NCBI GenBank assembly: GCA_032209605.1
Contig: JASFXZ010000033.1
Location: 3,527,001-3,591,000, forward strand
Direction: 5' to 3'
Length of the DNA: 64,000 nt
From: Mactromeris polynyma
Taxonomy: Eukaryota; Mollusca; Bivalvia; Venerida; Mactridae
A program made the translations under genes and the position numbers. The notes beneath the pieces are model-generated. The model saw only the letters and a program-made list of their open reading frames with translations, did no database searches and was not told where the DNA came from. Positions 33,584 to 47,060 of the stretch are shown in pieces. The stretch's first letter is position 1; each line of letters starts with the position of its first letter.

Positions 33584-34869
33584 CCAATTTCTAAAAAAAT
33601 TGAAATACTTCACCTTGATCCTTTTTGTGGTAGATACTGGATGTATCCTTCAGTTAATGACCTGTTCATATGTCTAATTGTTGGGCTGGATGCATTTAGG
33701 TCACCAATAGTCCAAATCATCATCATCATCTTCTTCAGTAATTGCTGATTACCAATTCCTCACCTCTTAATAGAGTATTCTCGAGATGTGAAATATACTA
33801 ATGTCTGCATCATGACCCACTTGCACAGTCAGTTTCTAGTAGAAATCGATCATACCTAGCACAAAATTTACATTGTTTATTTTAGATTTATTGCAGAGTA
33901 GCTTGATTTGGCCATTTCATACAAATCCTGAGCACCTTGATCATCATCAGGCTTTCATTTGACTTTTGAAATTTTGCAAAATTGAGTTTTTTGATGCCTG
34001 AACATTTTACTTAAAGGGTTAATTTATAATCACCAAGGGTTATTTTTGACCCTCGACTTATGAAGTCTAGTGAGAGCATTGATTATGTGACACAATAAAT
34101 AAACTGAATGTACAGTTGATAGCAATGCTTATATCATAAATATGTATTTCTTCTATTTTAACATTTATTGCTTGGTCTTAACCCAAGATATTTACATTAT
34201 AACAAAATTTATGTATTTATTGTCAGATCTCTTATGTTTAAGCAGCCATCTCTTCAACTTTTTTTGGTTATGTCTCTTACCAAATAAATGTGATTTTTTT
34301 TATTCATATATTTGATGGAACGAAATTGTTGTCAGTTTGACTCAACGAGATTGGCAGCATGTCAAACAGTAGGAAAGAATGGTGGCTGGAGATTAGGCCT
34401 GTGTTTCAAATTCTGCAAATATTTGCCTACAAAGATATAAATTTGTAATCAGAATGAGATTTGTCTTCGGTATAGATAGAGAGGTCTAAGTACAAAATGT
34501 AAACTGGGATTGAAGGATTGTAAGTTGGAGAAATCGAGTCGGTCAATATTTACATTCGATTTGTTATTCATTTGATGTCACCTGTGTGGTACTATGGTGC
34601 TACTGTGCTAAACTGAAACCAAATTGGTTTGTTTAGTTTACAGTGAAGTGATACCGATGGTCAAATATGGGTGATAATATACGTGTTTGCCTTTTAATTA
34701 TTTATTTCTCATACATGTAGTAAACTTACAATATGTTCTGTTTATTAAATACTAGTACTACAATACAGGTTGTACTCTTTCACACTGTCATCATGGACAG
34801 AATTTGTTTATAACTCTGCATAAAGGATACTTATACATGTTGTATAAAAAGTTGGTTTGTACTTGAACT

Positions 34870-35111
34870 ATTGAGACCAGAATTTAATTTATGGGAGTCT
34901 AGTAAAACTGAAGTTTTTAGGAACCTTTTTAATACTAAAAAAGTGGTGTTCATTCTTTGGCTTGTAAGTGAAAACATGTGTCCAGAACCATGCTTTTCGG
35001 AAAAAATTGCTGTCCTTCAATGCAATTTCAAAAAAAATTTGCCCCAAACAGGAGTCCCATGGAAAATGTAAGAGTGTGAAAAGCCTAATTAGGAGTCTTG
35101 TGAGAACCCTG
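34870..35111 (-). mobile_element. CAGGGTTCTCA family copy 2
   Basis: The right end TGAGAACCCTG is the inverted family terminus, preceded by AAAAGCCTAATTAGGAGTCTTG. The minus strand aligns with 31472-31620 through CTCCTGTTT and CAATTTTTTCC. The left end is not clearly preserved. Confidence 0.6.
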
Positions 35112-35902
35112 AGTTTGTAGCAGATTGCCGGACATTAGATGCCATACTAGGCTGGCTTTAGTGTTCAAAGGTTGATAGCTAGATTTGTTAAATACGGAAT
35201 TCATTTGATAAAAGTACTCTAATTTATTATAAATTTGCTGTCTTGAGAAATATTTTGGCAAATTTTAGTTGCCAGATTGAAATTTCATAGCCAATGGCTA
35301 TTTGGTTACCTTCTAGTGCTAGGCTTGCCATATATTGATCTAACACAAACAGATGGAAATGATGAAGTTTTACAATGGCGTTCCCTGTTGCAACTTATTC
35401 CCTCTTTTACTGGTCGTAATTTTAGGCGTTGAGCTTGTATAATATAGTGATAAATCCAGGCTTGGTTCTACTTCAAGACTATTGTAACCTAGTTTGGGTA
35501 CAGAAGCATTTACGATTACGCATCAAACCTGCAGATAGTCAGCATGTCTGAGAAGAAAGCAACAAAATGATCATAGAATGTATTCCTGCAATAGTTTTAG
35601 AACTATAAGCTAATCCAGAAAGCTTCACACAAGGCATAGCTGAGTTGCCTGTCATTGATTTTTTGTCAATTTGTTGATAATTTCTTTGATAATGCAGCAA
35701 CCTTGCAGTAAGGAATGGCATTCCCAGATACACATCTGTGATTTTCTTTCTCCCAATGAATGTTTTATACAGTGAACAATTTTTTACTTCCTTTATCTCA
35801 GCTGTATGGGTTACAGATGTTTGGGGTAACGCCTTATATTGAGGTTTGGAGCATAACGTTTGTAACTGCTTCTGCTTCGTAATGAAAACTGAGTTACTGT
35901 AT

Positions 35903-36047
35903 CAGACGTTCCACTAGGTGCTGAATCTCAGGGGTCATTTTGATAATTTGTTATCCGATTTTATAGCCAAATTACCTATAATTTAGATACAGTTAACCCC
36001 TCAGCAAGAATGCTGAGGCAATCCTGATGGTGTTATGCCAAACCCTG
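35903..36047 (+). mobile_element. CAGGGGTTCCA family copy 2, degraded
   Basis: Starts CAGACGTTCCACTAGGTGCT and keeps GAATCTCAGGGGTCATTTTG and CCAAATTACCTATAATTTAG. The 3' third is diverged, ending CAAACCCTG. Confidence 0.7.
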
Positions 36048-36278
36048 GTTTTGTTCAGATTTGTTAAGCATAATGAAGCAATGTTGTAAAATATTGTAGA
36101 ATTATCAATTCTTCACTTATTTAAAAGAAATAGTTATTTTGTATCTGGAAAATTTTAAAACACAAAATGCATTGTGTATCTTGTCCATAAATGCATCCTT
36201 ATTCTAAAGATGTCTTAATTGTGTGGTACTTTTGGATTGGGCTTTTTGTGTTTATATTGCCCAGTTAACTGCATAATC

Positions 36279-36397
36279 CAGGTGCTCGGAAACCCCTCAA
36301 TTAGGAGCCCTGACCTTCTACTTACACTTACAGAATCGTTGTTATTTCAGTTACATTTCCCTGGTCTCATATTTTGAAATTCTTGTGAGAACCCCTG
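36279..36397. mobile_element. CAGGGTTCTCA-like element, short
   Basis: Left CAGGTGCTCGG, right CTTGTGAGAACCCCTG. It contains CAATTAGGAGCCCTGA, related to AATTAGGAGTC in the family copies. Confidence 0.5.
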
Positions 36398-37070
36398 GTA
36401 TGTATGCATCAAATAGTGAGTCAAACCATTTGTTCAAAGCTGAGATTATGATCTTTTCTCTGAATAAAAATATCAAACTATTTGAAAACTTGCTACTACA
36501 GTGCTACCTCAATGGGCATAAAGTGATAGTCTTGTCCATCTGTGTGAAAACATTGGTTCTGATCAATAACAGCGACTCTTGAAAGGATGGATGTATTCTA
36601 TTCAGATTTGGCACATTTTTGGAGGAGTTATGGCCCTTTTTTTACTTAAATATGGGGGCAACCATGTCCAATGAACACATCTAGTTTTAATTTAAGGTCT
36701 CTAGATTTGTGATTCCCAAAGGGTATTGCTCTGGAGAAGTTGCACAGTAATAATTTGTAACCACCTGATTTACTGTGTTCTTTCCTTTCTACAAATTAAT
36801 TCTGTGTTCTGTTCAGTGTTGATAAATTAAGTCTAAATTAAAGAGTGAGGGAGAGAGATACTGAAGTAATGTTTGAAGTATGTGGTACACCTGGTAGCCT
36901 GGGAAACTACTCATCTCATCATCTATACATGAATCATAGTGATATACAATGTATGTCTTATATTTCTTATTAATGTTCTTTATGTCAATACAATACAATC
37001 TGCATGGAACATTCGTGCACGTACCTTAGACTGGCTGTTTATACTTGTATGATAACTTGAGAGTCTGTTG

Positions 37071-37221
37071 TAGGGTTCTCAGAAGGAGGCCTGGGGAACG
37101 TTCTGGAAATATACAAGTCCTTCTACATGTGTGTAATTTTAACAAAAATGGTTGAAAGTATGAGACCCTAGAACAAAAGTAGAATTTCAGGGCTCCCAAT
37201 TAAGGGTTGCTGAGAACCCTG
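37071..37221. mobile_element. CAGGGTTCTCA family element
   Basis: Left TAGGGTTCTCAG and right CTGAGAACCCTG form inverted ends. Internal TTCAGGGCTCCCAATTAAGG resembles the subterminal part of the other copies. Confidence 0.65.
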
Positions 37222-37851
37222 CTGGGCAAAACTCCTGTAATACTATCTGCTCTAAAATTGTGTAACAAGTTTTTCACCTTCGAGTCCTCGAAACTGTATT
37301 TAATTGTTTCTACAGGTCCTCTTCTGTATTGTTGAATACACTCATGTTTCATTTTGTACATTAAAACATTGTGATGGTTCAGGCTCCTTCAATTCTATAA
37401 CATCTTTGAGCACTACATGATTATTGTTCTTATTTAAGTTATTCCATCCAGGTTTATATATAGCTTATTACGAAAATAGTCAAACTTAGGGCGTTTTGAC
37501 TAGAAGTTGTAGATGCCCCTCATGGTTGGCCATTTAGCTACTTTGTTAATTGCATGATCATTTTACCCTGGCTACTCTCACATTTAGTTGCTTATCGCTA
37601 TGCTGCAACATGAGCAAAGAATGCATGGCAGTGAACTGCAGGAATAAAACAGTCTGCAATTATTTGCTGCGTAGAAAACACAGTTCTGTATTCGAGAAAC
37701 TAGGCTGTGAACCAATTTGTTGGACTTCATGATCTTAAATTAAATGATTTCTTCATATAGCTATAATTGCCATAATTATAAGAGGTAATTAACAATTAGT
37801 GACTGGTATGTGAATTTGATGATGTATGTAGTTATCTCTTACCGTATTTGT

Positions 37852-37944
37852 CATAATTAACACACCCATTTCAGACCATGTAGGTTCTCACAAAATAGTA
37901 GGTTGCATTGTATAAGACAGATGCTTTAATAAGGACAAATACGG
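37852..37944. mobile_element. 93-bp TA-flanked MITE
   Basis: Ends CCGTATTTGTCATAATTAA and, inverted, CCGTATTTGTCCTTATTAAA, with TA on each side. Nonautonomous Tc1/mariner-type by structure. Confidence 0.75.
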
Positions 37945-38738
37945 TATAATGGAACTAGCTATATCTTGTATTAATTATGTGATGGCTTGTCTATGGGGAG
38001 GAATCCATCAAGTATTTTATTGATGTACATGTTATATTGCAAGGAAAATATGACTGAATCATTTATGAAGGGAACCTGTCTGGCTTGTTTAATGCTCATT
38101 GCTTCATCTATTGGCTTATTACATTTTTATAGCAATTTTAGAACTTTCTGGAGCAATTTTGTTACCAATGCTGCTATTTATGTGATATTGCTTAAAATAA
38201 CTCATTAAATGCCTTGAAGTATCCTTTATGTATGATAGAAAACTGTTCTATGACTGTTGTTCAAAATACATTGAAGTGTTATATCATTTTTAGAGGAATG
38301 ATGAGAGTTATTTCTGTATTGCTTCATGTACATGACTTCTTTTTACGTTCCTTGTTGCATTTAAAGTATCTGCAAGTTCTTGTTGCATTGGTAGAATATG
38401 AGTCCTGCCATAGCAAAACCTGTATTTATATAAGTGATGTTAGTTATGACTTTGAGTATTTCTTAATCTAAGTTTTGACATCACAAACTTAAAGGGCCCT
38501 TACGTTATATGTTTTTGTTGTTATGAGACCCTTGTTATATTTGTTGAGTACCTTAATGTTCATGTTTTCTGTTCTCACAGGACCCCAATGTGTTTGTTTG
38601 TAGAGATCCCATGCCATGTTTATGTTTCCATAGATACTTGTACTTCAAATTGGTTCACTGAAGTACTGTCCATTTAGTTGGAATGTTCGATTTTAAACAA
38701 CTATTTTAGAAGCTCAACTATATTATAATACAAATGTA

Positions 38739-40210
38739 CCCCGGTGAAATGCAGTTTATGAAATCATGAACTTTTCAAAACTTTCATGAACAGTTCATGA
38801 ACTGGTCTTCAACAGTTCTTCATTTGTGTTCATGAACTTTTGGACATGAACCGTCCTTGAATTATGTTCATGAACAGTTCATGAACAATTAAAGAATACT
38901 GCAGTTCATGAACAATTAAAGAATACTGCAAAGTCCTTGAAATGACCATGAACATTTGCCAGTGCAATCATATCCATTTCATGAACTATAATGTATTTAA
39001 TGGTTCAATAAAAGTTCTTAAACAGTTTCATAATGACATTTTCAAAATTATTCAGTTTACCAAATCTGTGTCTATTTTAATGTAAAATGAAAGTTACAAG
39101 TCATAAATAGTAATGTACATGGATGGTTTGCTTTAAAGAGCCATTGTGGTATGACCATCTTGACTAGGCTGTAAGAGCTCTGACAAAAAATCTCCATAAC
39201 AAAGTTGTACATGTATATATCCCTCAGTACTTAGCAATGTATGGTGTACTTGATAGCTATACATAGAGTTAAACCATGTTCCTTGCACAGCCACTGATAG
39301 ATTTTGTGGATTTCTGTTGAGTTAACTTGTCATGGACAGTTCAAGAATGCTGCATAAATTTTACATTATTTACTCATGATGAAATTGGAATTTGCAATTT
39401 TGTTATTTCTTTCAAAAGTATTATTTATTTATGGCAAATGAAGTTCATTGCAAAACATAAAAAAATGACACTGTTGCAATATTATGTCACTTCCAAGAGT
39501 TAAACCAACATTTTGTTAATATTTTGAATTATTTTAGTAAATAATCTCCCTTTATCAATAATTACATATTTTTATTATTTTTTCCAATAAAAACACCATT
39601 AAAAAAATATATAGTGATAGTCTGCCTAGAATATAGTAACTTGCAACTGCTGTGAAATTAAATTTAACAAACATTATACAATTTAGAAATCTATTTTAAT
39701 TGTGTTTAGTTACCATATATATAGAAGGGAAAGGACAGAACACTTCAACCATGGTATTGTATACAAACATACAATACTTTAACCAATGATGGCTTACCCT
39801 GAATAGTTCATGAACTGTTCAAGTAATAAGCACCTTGAACGATTCATGTCCAGAACATGAAGTTAAAATGAGACTATGAAGTTGTATAGGAAAAAGTCCA
39901 TGAACTGTTCATGAATTCTGTGTTCATGAACTGGTAATGAACTGAACATAAAATACTGGGTTGTTGAATAGTTCATGAACAGTTCAAGAATGTTTGGCAA
40001 TGAAATGTGCATTAAAGATTCTTGATTGTACTTCATGGACTGTTCATGTACTGTTCATGAATCATATCCAATTCATGAACTAATAATATCATGAACATTT
40101 CATGAATTAGTCTCATTTTAACTTCAAGGAGTTTCATGAATTGTGAACATGAACTATGCATGAATATTTCATGAATAATTCATGAACTGTAACAGTTCAT
40201 TTCACAGGGG
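38739..40210. mobile_element. 1.47-kb nonautonomous DNA transposon with palindrome-rich ends
   Basis: Left CCCCGGTGAAATG and inverted right CCCCTGTGAAATG match at 12 of 13 bases, flanked by TA. About a dozen TTCATGAAC words, many as the palindrome GTTCATGAAC, fill the left ~260 bp and right ~420 bp. The AT-rich core (about 39060-39790) lacks them. No coding frame was found. Confidence 0.82.
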
Positions 40211-40442
40211 TATACAGACATATGTTTAATTTCTTAAAAACAAATGTTTTGGGTTAACATTCCCAGTTTGCTCCACTGTGATGAACTACCAATGTATAAT
40301 ACATAAAGTATACATGTACTCATTAAGTGATGAAAAAACGTGTGCTGTTATAATCTTTTTAAATCATGGGGTGGTGTGTTTGCTCTTTAAATCTTAGACG
40401 TCTAACAGGGAAGCATCATTTTTCCATTTACTCTAGGGGGAT

Positions 40443-40459
40443 GTGTGTGTGTGTGTGTT
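40443..40459 (+). repeat. TG dinucleotide microsatellite
   Basis: Eight TG units after GGGGGA. Confidence 0.95.
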
Positions 40460-41240
40460 GGATTTTGTATATGTTTCCTGCCAAGTACAATCCTGCTCTC
40501 GAGATGTTGTCTGCTAGCTGAACATCTCCGCTCTGCTGATACCCTGTGATTAGCTTATCTGTAACCTTTAATCCCTAAATCCCTCAAGTTTGGTTCCTAC
40601 CAGTCATAGACATTTTCTACTTAATACTCTTGCTCTTATAGATAATGTTAAACTGTTAGATAAATTCAGAAAGAAATAGCAGTCACATGATAGAGGTCTA
40701 CGTCTATGCCTCCAATGATATTTCAAACTTCCTAATATCTCCACATCTACAGGCATTTGTTATTTATTCTCCATCTGTGGACCATAACAGTGTGCTCAGC
40801 TGCTAATCAGAAGGTCGCGAGTTTGAACCTTGGTCGAGTTGTAAAATGTTCTCTGTAACAATTTGAACAAAGATAATATGTCCAAAGATACGTGCCCTTT
40901 ACATCTGATATTTGTGATGAAGTTTTGATTTGCGTGCGGGGGAGTACTAGAACTTTGTAAGTGTAGGAATTATGCAGATTTTGTTAGCTTTCTGTTATGT
41001 TTAACATAGGTATTGTTGCCAAATGGTGATTCACACACAAAACCATGCACCGATAATAGTACAATTTCTCCCTCTTGTCTCAACATCATGCATGTAGCGC
41101 AAAAGTATCTTCACTCAGTTTTGGTAAATAATTATTACAATGGTCATGCACCAAATCTTCAATGTGCTAGTTTGTCTGCATAAATTAAATGCTGTAAACA
41201 ACCTATGTTTGTATAAATCAAAGTTACATAAATAATATTA

Positions 41241-41417
41241 CAGTCGAACCTTGTTTATTCGACAACCTTCTGTCCAAATACCTGGTATCATCCAAAATAA
41301 TTATCAGGTTCCGATATATCTTCTTAGACGCGTTGAATTGAAATGGGCTATTTGAAACCATGTATTTTCAAAATAAAATTTCAGACCCGATGAATTCGAA
41401 TGAACAAGGTCGGACTG
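41241..41417. mobile_element. 177-bp Tigger/pogo-like MITE
   Basis: Ends CAGTCGAACCTTGTTTATTC and inverted CAGTCCGACCTTGTTCATTC, with TA on both sides. CAGTCGAACCTYG...TTCGA termini are typical of pogo/Tigger-type elements. Confidence 0.82.
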
Positions 41418-43110
41418 TATATACATAGTAGCAACATCTTATTCATTAAGATAAGTATCATCCATTATCTACATGTTTCTGCTATGTGGTAATTGTTGAT
41501 CTAGAATTTATGTAGTACTATATGTCTGAATCAATCCCAGTTAACCTTCCATATTACACAAACAGTTGGCACGGATACCGAGATTCTATCAAAACAGGTT
41601 GCTCGTATTTGTCATATCAGATCTACGTGTAATACATATATTTCTATAATTTCCTACAAGTTAATGGCTGCAGTATGGCTGTGGTTTTGATTAACTTGAG
41701 GCATATTCAGAGTGTAGATTCCAGTAAACTGTTCTCAGTTAAATGGCTTGGCTTATAAACCAAGTTCATGGACTTGATTAGAATGTTAGATTTTAATTGA
41801 CATGCTTAGCATTTATTGCCTATAAAGTTGGGAGCTAGACAGACGGGGATAAACATGTATTCTAGACAGTTTGTTAGTTGATATGTACGCAGTAGTTTTA
41901 TAATTAAACTCGATGTAGACATTGTGTCCCTATGTGAAAAATTACTGCTTATCTCAGCCGACAATATTACGTTCTGTTCCTTCCAAATTTCAAGACAGCA
42001 TGATGTTCCATTTTCATGACAATAGGTATTAAAATATCTGTCTTTGACTATTGGTTAACTACCAAAGTACAATGTATAAAGGACATATTCATTAAGGGAC
42101 ACAATTTGTGGACATTGGACTTGCGTTTACAACTGACTGTGCATCCCGAGGACATGCAAAAATGATTGTGTGATCTACTTTTTAGATATATTCTTTGTGC
42201 TTATTCCAGATCTTTTCGGTAACTAAATTTACCAATATCATTCTGGTGTTTGCATTATTGACATCTGGTTACATTTAATGCATCCAGCGACTGATCTGGG
42301 ACTCAATACAAAATGGCTGAGTTGGGGTCCTCTGACCATTTTTTGAAAAGTTTGGAGACAAACCCTGTTCATTGCCCATTCTGTCTTGGTCATGTTCTGG
42401 TGGTGTTTCTCAATAATTCATACAAACAAGTTACCAGTTTTACAACCACAATTTATTTGGGCATCCATAGATTTCAAATTGATATCCAAAGAAGGAACCA
42501 TTCTTTCAAATTCAATGTTGGCTTTTCACTGTTTCACTACAGTAAGCCATCCCAGTTTTTAGTGTCATTTATTTGTAATGCTAGTAAATACACAGTAGAT
42601 ATCATGCACAAAACCAGTGTTTTGTTTTATGGCTAAAAACCACAGACCTGTGATTCACATGTCCCACATCTTGTGGTTTTACGAAGCAGTGTAACTCCTA
42701 CAGCAGCACGCAGACATTGGGTGTAAGATAAGATCTTAAAGTCTATGAACGTCTCTGAATGGGGAACTAATTACACCTCTGGTATTTCTTCCATGACATA
42801 TCGTTCCCTACTCGCAGTGTTATGAGTTCCCCTTGGCTTTTCTGAACAAATGTTTTGACAAGTTTAGTGTGTTTTGCTATGTGGAAAGTGGGAAATCTAT
42901 GCCACGTTGAATCAATTCTCACTGTGTATGATTGCTAGAGTGCTGTTTGTGAAGTTTTTGTAGCGAGATTGGTAAGGAGTTGGGAGCCGGGATTCGGAGC
43001 AGCTTATGCAGCATTGTATGAAGAACTTGTATCAACTTACTGATGTATTGGGACTGGCTTGTTTTCTGGTTTAAATGGATGGGAATCTTTTGTATTGGTT
43101 AAATTTTCAG

Positions 43111-43330
43111 AGCCCGCCCATGTAGCTCAGTTGTTGAGTGATAGACTGTCACCCGGCAGATCTGGGTTTGATCGGGGTACTTTGGGGGAAGGAGGTTGCT
43201 GCCCTTGGTAATGGGAACTTCAAGCAAACTGGAGAATTTACATGGTTTTGGTCCGGGTCAAACCTTGTAGACGTACAATAAGCCTCATACACTTGCAAAC
43301 ATCGGTAAACAAAAATGTATCAGATTTTAC
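43111..43330 (+). mobile_element. tRNA-headed SINE-like element
   Basis: GCCCGCCCATGTAGCTCAGT reads as a tRNA acceptor and A box; GATCTGGGTTTGATCGGGG as a B-box region. The body continues with GGTTGCTGCCCTTGGTAATG and GGTCCGGGTCAAACC. Stem pairing is poor, so it is not a functional tRNA gene. Confidence 0.55.
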
Positions 43331-44639
43331 GTCTGCTCATCAGAAAATCATATTTTCTAGTTAAAAAAGTATTTTTCAGTTTTTATTTTAATTTGGCTTG
43401 AAGAAAATTGAATTTGAATGGGGGAAAACACAGTTTTTGGTGTAGGCATGGGGCCCATAATATCTGTCCCAATAACAGAGTATCAAGAGTCCTGAATCAG
43501 AACAGGTTGGAGTTCACTAGTGTGTCGCAAGAATGTCATCAAGGACAAGGGGTGGTATTATTCATCAATGAAATAAAAAATCTTACCTCCATCAGGTGGA
43601 GAGCAGACTGTGAAATGTTGCATATAATGGTTTCAATGTGCTTCTCATGCGGTGTCTGTGACTGTTTTTGGATCACACCAATTCTCTTTCTCATGTACGC
43701 CATCGTGCCAGACAGGTTTTATGCGGGTAAAAATCAGTATGGTGAATTATAAGCAAAGATTTGGACAGAATGTCATTATGAGTATATGGATGTTTACCAT
43801 TAAACTGTATTTGTCTAATTCAATGCCTAAACAAAAAGTGGTTAATGGCTCTATTGTATTAACAACGTTATATTGTTACGTTATTGGTGACATTTGTTTA
43901 TACATTAGTATAAGTGTGCTTGTTTAGTGTACGGTGGGATATTCTCCATTTATTTTGTCGATTTTATGCAAACAGGTTAGAAAATGTATGCTACGTTAAA
44001 TAAAGCTGATTAAGAAATGTTTTATTAAAATCAGTACTTGCTCATGTATGAAGGGAATATACGCTTGACCATCAATAACAGAGCACAAGGCTTCAGATAT
44101 AAAGCTGCAAACATCATTTGTATCCGGGGTCGTTCATGAAAATATTGAAAAAGGCAGCGGTCTGTATGATTTATGTCAGGTTTTTTTGGGGCTTTTGAAA
44201 AAATTGTTTCTCTGCTCACATTTGAGATCTTTAGTATAAAGCTGTCAGAGAAAAATGGCCGGAGTGAAATAATGGAACCAGAAGCCTGGGTATGGGTGTT
44301 TTACCCTCTTCATTCACATTTTGTGAATTTGAATGTTATTTTACTTTTGTGAAAGTTAGCTACATGTATACTGTGTGTATACAACGTTAAAACATATTAC
44401 TTATTTTTCCTGGTGTGACTCATTAGTATTTGCACACTGCAAGATTTATTATGCTATCAGTATATAAGTTGATTACATTTACAATGTAGAAATTTCTGTG
44501 AACAATAGTACTCACTGCCGGAAAATCCATTACATAACCTCATTGAGTTTTTGGGATACTTTTTGAGTCCATCATTCATTCCATAGCATGATTGTGCTTG
44601 AAATTGATTCCTTACCATTGGTGAGTTGCATGCTGTCTG

Positions 44640-45020
44640 TAGAAATCCATACCTTACAGTTAATGACGGTATGCATTTGGCTGAAACCCATACCATACCA
44701 TTGATGAATGGTTTTGGTGGAAACCCATACCATTCAGCTGAAGTGGCATATGTTTTGCTGAAAGTTCTAATGGTAAAGTAAGTAGTTGCATACATTTGAT
44801 GGAACCCCATACCATACAGTTCATGAATTTTGTGCTCTTGATAGAAACCCATGCCTTACAGAAAATTAGTGGCATGCAATTGGTGAAAACCCATACCATA
44901 CGGTGGATGTGAGGCATAGTTTTATGAAAACCCATACTATACAGTTCATGAGTTGCCTGGGCTTTATGGGAACCCATACCATTCTGTTGATGAGAAACAT
45001 GTACTTGGAAACCCATACTG
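44640..45020 (+). repeat. degenerate 41-43-bp tandem repeat
   Basis: The core GAAACCCATACCATACAGTT recurs about nine times with variable intervening sequence. It creates minus-strand frames with repeated GMGFH/MVWV motifs that are not genes. Confidence 0.8.
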
Positions 45021-46233
45021 TTACATTCCCAAGCAAGGAAGGATGTCACAATTTACTAGATGAGTTTATAATATCCTGCTGGCTTTATTATGTTTGTTGT
45101 CGCTGGCTTGATGAATAAATAATTAATTTTCTCTCTGGTGGTTTCTGCATGAATATCATATTAGTATAATGAATGTTAACAGTGTTAATGAACACCAAAT
45201 GTTGCTGCTTTCCGTGAGCATGTATAGGCTTTGCTCATCATGGTGTTTGAAAGTTGAATTTTTAATTAAATGGTATTCATAGTCATACAGATTAATATGA
45301 CATTGTCTGTTGTGTTTCATGGTGAAGGAGCTTTTGTTAAGGAAGAATGACCTTGAATTGAATAATTTGGAAGCCTCCGGTTAAACGAGGGTAATCAGGT
45401 TCCATATTGCAACCAGTCAATACTCGCATAATCATGGTGGGCGATTTCCCCCCCCCCCCGTATGCTTTGAAGGACTTGTGTCTATTTATTAAACATTAAA
45501 AATTGATTCCTTAATGTATTTGAATACAAACATTTGATTTTCATTGAGAGAAAGTTCTACTTCTGTTGGATGATTATTCTATGATTGGGTTCCTTTGTGT
45601 TCATTTCTGTTCTACTGTCGGCTCATGACTGGTTTTCAATAGTTTTCTTCTTTCCTGACACAGTCTGTTGATTATCATAATTGCCATACTGTATATATTG
45701 ATCCTTGCTGAAAGTAGAATCTAGCTTATCAATAATGCAGGATAATGCTACAGCCATAATTTATCTCAACAAATCTTGACTGTGGTTGTAGAGCAACAAA
45801 AGCACCAAAATTTATGATACTGTTCCTACAATGGTCTATATTGATCTGTTAACTTTTCTCTACAGATTCTAAACAGACATTCATGTTAACTTTACCCTTG
45901 ATGACAATTTATGGTTGTCAAACCTCCAGTGGTTTATTGTAAATCTTGATCCATTTTTCTAAACTGCACATATAAATCCGACTTGCTTTAAACCCACTTT
46001 ACAATTTTTATGTAATTATTGAATGAAAAACAAGTTGTTTACAATTTTGGTAAGGAATGACATTCTTGCCAATGAAAAGAATTTTCAGTTTGCTAAATTT
46101 GACATAATTTGCCAAAAAACAAGACATTTTACTCCTAACTTTCTACTTTCTTAGAAGAAACTTAGCTCTCACTGAAGAACCCTAGGCATGAACTGTTGAA
46201 TGTGATGATTTTGTATCTCTTACATTTCTTATA

Positions 46234-47060
46234 TTGGTGTACATCACTCTGTGTGACCTTGACCTATCTTATGGTTGAGAGTGGTGTACATCACTCTGTG
46301 TGACCTTGTCCTATCTTATGGTTGAGAGTGGTGTACATCACTCTGTGTGACCTTGACCTATCTTATGGTTGAGAGTGGTGTACATCACTCTGTGTGACCT
46401 TGTCCTATCTTATGGTTGAGAGTGGTGTACATCACTCTGTGTGACCTTGTCCTATCTTATGGTTGAGAGTGGTGTACATCACTCTGTGTGACCTTGACCT
46501 ATCTTATGGTTGAGAGTGGTGTACATCACTCTGTGTGACCTTGTCCTATATTATGGTTGAGAGTGGTGTACATCACTCTGTGTGACCTTGACCTATCTTA
46601 TGGTTGAGAGTGGTGTACATCACTCTGTGTGACCTTGTCCTATCTTATGGTTGAGAGTGGTGTACATCACTCTGTGTGACCTTGACCTATCTTATGGTTG
46701 AGAGTGGTGTACATCACTCTGTGTGACCTTGTCCTATCTTATGGTTGAGAGTGGTGTACATCACTCTGTGTGACCTTGACCTATCTTATGGTTGAGAGTG
46801 GTGTACATCACTGTGTGTGACCTTGACCTATCTTATGGTTGAGAGTGGTGTACATAAGTCTGTGTGACCTTGTCCTATCTTATGGTTGAGAGTGGTGTAC
46901 ATCAGTATGTGTGACCTTGTCCTATCTTATGGTTGAGAGTGGTGTACATCAGTCTGTGTGACCTTGACCTATCTTATGGTTGAATGTGGTGTACATTAGT
47001 TCAGTCTGTGTGACCTTGACCTTTCTTATGTTTGAGTGTGAAGTGTATCAGTTGAGTATC
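46234..47060 (+). repeat. 47-bp minisatellite with nuclear-receptor half-sites, about 17 copies
   Basis: Unit GTGGTGTACATCACTCTGTG plus TGACCTTGACCTATCTTATGGTTGAGA; spacing 47 bp checked at 46281 and 46328. Units with CCTTGACC and CCTTGTCC partly alternate. The reverse complement of the first type contains AGGTCAAGGTCA, so TCAAGGTCA (NR5A/ERR-type site) recurs about nine times. Confidence 0.95.

Noticed and set aside
42313..42636. 107-residue frame starting MAELGSSDHF
   Set aside because: Good start context but no recognisable domain, AT-rich irregular composition and no splice support; kept out of the gene list.
43408..43752. 114-residue frame with several Cys
   Set aside because: No family motif and composition like surrounding non-coding DNA.
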